Assembly: GCF_000702905.1 (NCBI RefSeq)
Contig: NZ_JNKR01000006.1
Coordinates: forward strand, 22,784-86,783
Origin: Mitsuokella jalaludinii DSM 13811
GTDB taxonomy: Bacteria > Bacillota > Negativicutes > Selenomonadales > Selenomonadaceae
DNA: 64,000 nt
Reading direction: 5' to 3'
In this document: one piece after another, positions 63,437 through 64,000 of the stretch
Layout: each line of letters begins with the position of its first letter
Position numbering within the stretch: position 1 is the stretch's first letter
The notes under the pieces: generated by a model
Told to the model about the DNA's origin: nothing
The model's input: only the letters and a program-made list of their open reading frames with translations
The model's database searches: none
Translations under genes and position numbers: made by a program

Positions 63437-63540
63437 AGTACAAGTCGCTGAGCGATACGGCACCGGCAAGAGCCCAGAAGCCTTGACTGGCAGGGGATTG
63501 CAGGAGCCGAAAGAACTTGAAAAAAGAAAGAAAAAACTTC

Positions 63541-63569
63541 TTGACAAGCTCCGCTCGATGCGATAAGAT
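63541..63569 (+). promoter_or_regulatory. rRNA operon promoter P2
   Basis: TTGACA (63541-63546), 17 nt, TAAGAT (63564-63569), preceded by an A-rich stretch. With P1 it forms the usual tandem rRNA promoters. Confidence 0.78.
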
Positions 63570-63609
63570 ATAAAAGTCGCTTGAAGCAAAGCGCTTCGAG
63601 AGACAGAGT

Positions 63610-63624
63610 TGTTCTTTGAAAACT
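63610..63624 (+). promoter_or_regulatory. boxA-like antitermination site in the rRNA leader
   Basis: TGTTCTTTGAAAACT matches the boxA element found in Firmicute rRNA leaders, bound by NusB-S10 to prevent premature termination. Confidence 0.7.
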
Positions 63625-63784
63625 AAACAATGCAACATGAATCATTTGTGATTCAAGCCAGATGTTTTTTAAAACATCGATTGATTATGAACATAAGCAA
63701 TCGGCAATTTCTTTACTAGGCTTTGGATTTATTCGAAGCCTAGGCCAAAAAAGATTATTAGAGCCAATCAAGGCTTTCCTAAAT

Positions 63785-64000
63785 TTTATGGAGAGTTTGA
63801 TCCTGGCTCAGGACGAACGCTGGCGGCGTGCTTAACACATGCAAGTCGTACGAGACGATTGAAAGCTTGCTTTTGAAAGTCGAGTGGCAAACGGGTGAGT
63901 AACGCGTAGACAACCTGCCGTAAAGATGGGGACAACAGTTCGAAAGGACTGCTAATACCGAATGTTGTAGAGTTTCCGCATGGGAATCCTACTAAAGATG
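63785..64000 (+). rRNA. rrs: 16S ribosomal RNA, 5' part (runs off the window)
   Basis: The conserved 27F region AGAGTTTGATCCTGGCTCAG starts at 63792, placing the mature 5' end near 63785. GGACGAACGCTGGCGGCGTG and the V1-V2 region follow, with ACGGGTGAGTAACGCGTAG. The first 216 nt are present. The V1 hairpin fits the Selenomonadaceae, though genus cannot be fixed from this piece. Confidence 0.97.

Overview
The window reads as the chromosome of a Gram-negative-type Firmicute of the Negativicutes, most likely a Selenomonadaceae member close to Mitsuokella or Selenomonas. Four things support this. The protein-coding DNA is GC-rich, with a strong preference for codons such as CTC, ATC, GAG and AAG. 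There are outer-membrane proteins (a secretin and a coiled-coil porin) beside Firmicute-type genes (PTS, MurR/RpiR regulator, bofA, lichenase). The gene order tRNA-Ser, ffs, dnaX, ybaB, recR, bofA, 16S rRNA is that of the origin-side block of Bacillus. The partial 16S gene at the right edge is consistent with this group. The genus is inference.

Layout. 0-9 kb: a LysR regulator, an OmpR-type two-component pair, an SLC13 transporter in operon with an SHMT-like protein that has lost its PLP lysine, a lone dTDP-rhamnose reductase, SstT and a cupin. 9-15 kb: an ElyC-like protein coupled to a MATE exporter, phosphoglucomutase and Pgi. 15-17 kb: a two-gene PilP/GspC-like plus secretin unit. 17-24 kb: a tetrapyrrole operon running from glutamyl-tRNA to uroporphyrinogen III and precorrin-2 (sirC-like, hemA, hemC, cobA-hemD fusion, hemB, hemL). 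24-35 kb: LacX-like epimerase, pdxST, an NlpC/P60 hydrolase, a zinc-type ArsR sensor, the murQ-murP-mupG operon for N-acetylmuramate recovery, lactate permease and threonine deaminase. 35-39 kb: two universal stress proteins, nrdG with a tiny glycyl-radical-domain protein behind a DnaA-box cluster, and MscS. 39-45 kb: a GNAT enzyme, treC and a broken EAL/GGDEF gene. 45-50 kb: a nucleoside salvage run (deoC, deoB, pdp, cdd, nupC). 50-64 kb: tRNA-Ser(GGA), SRP RNA, dnaX, a beta-glucan utilisation locus (regulator, PTS, porin, GH1, GH16, GH9) set between dnaX and ybaB-recR-bofA, then tandem promoters and the start of an rRNA operon.

The most unusual signal is not a gene. Three intergenic regions (about 23.9, 35.9-36.35 and 50.75-51.06 kb) carry six members of one family of large hairpins. 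Their unpaired segments are conserved, and two members have an identical 32-nt loop. Their outer stems differ between copies but stay complementary within each copy. Other notable points are the SHMT-like protein without its catalytic lysine, the single-domain glycyl-radical protein next to nrdG under a promoter with DnaA boxes and an NrdR-like palindrome, and the two-lesion c-di-GMP pseudogene.
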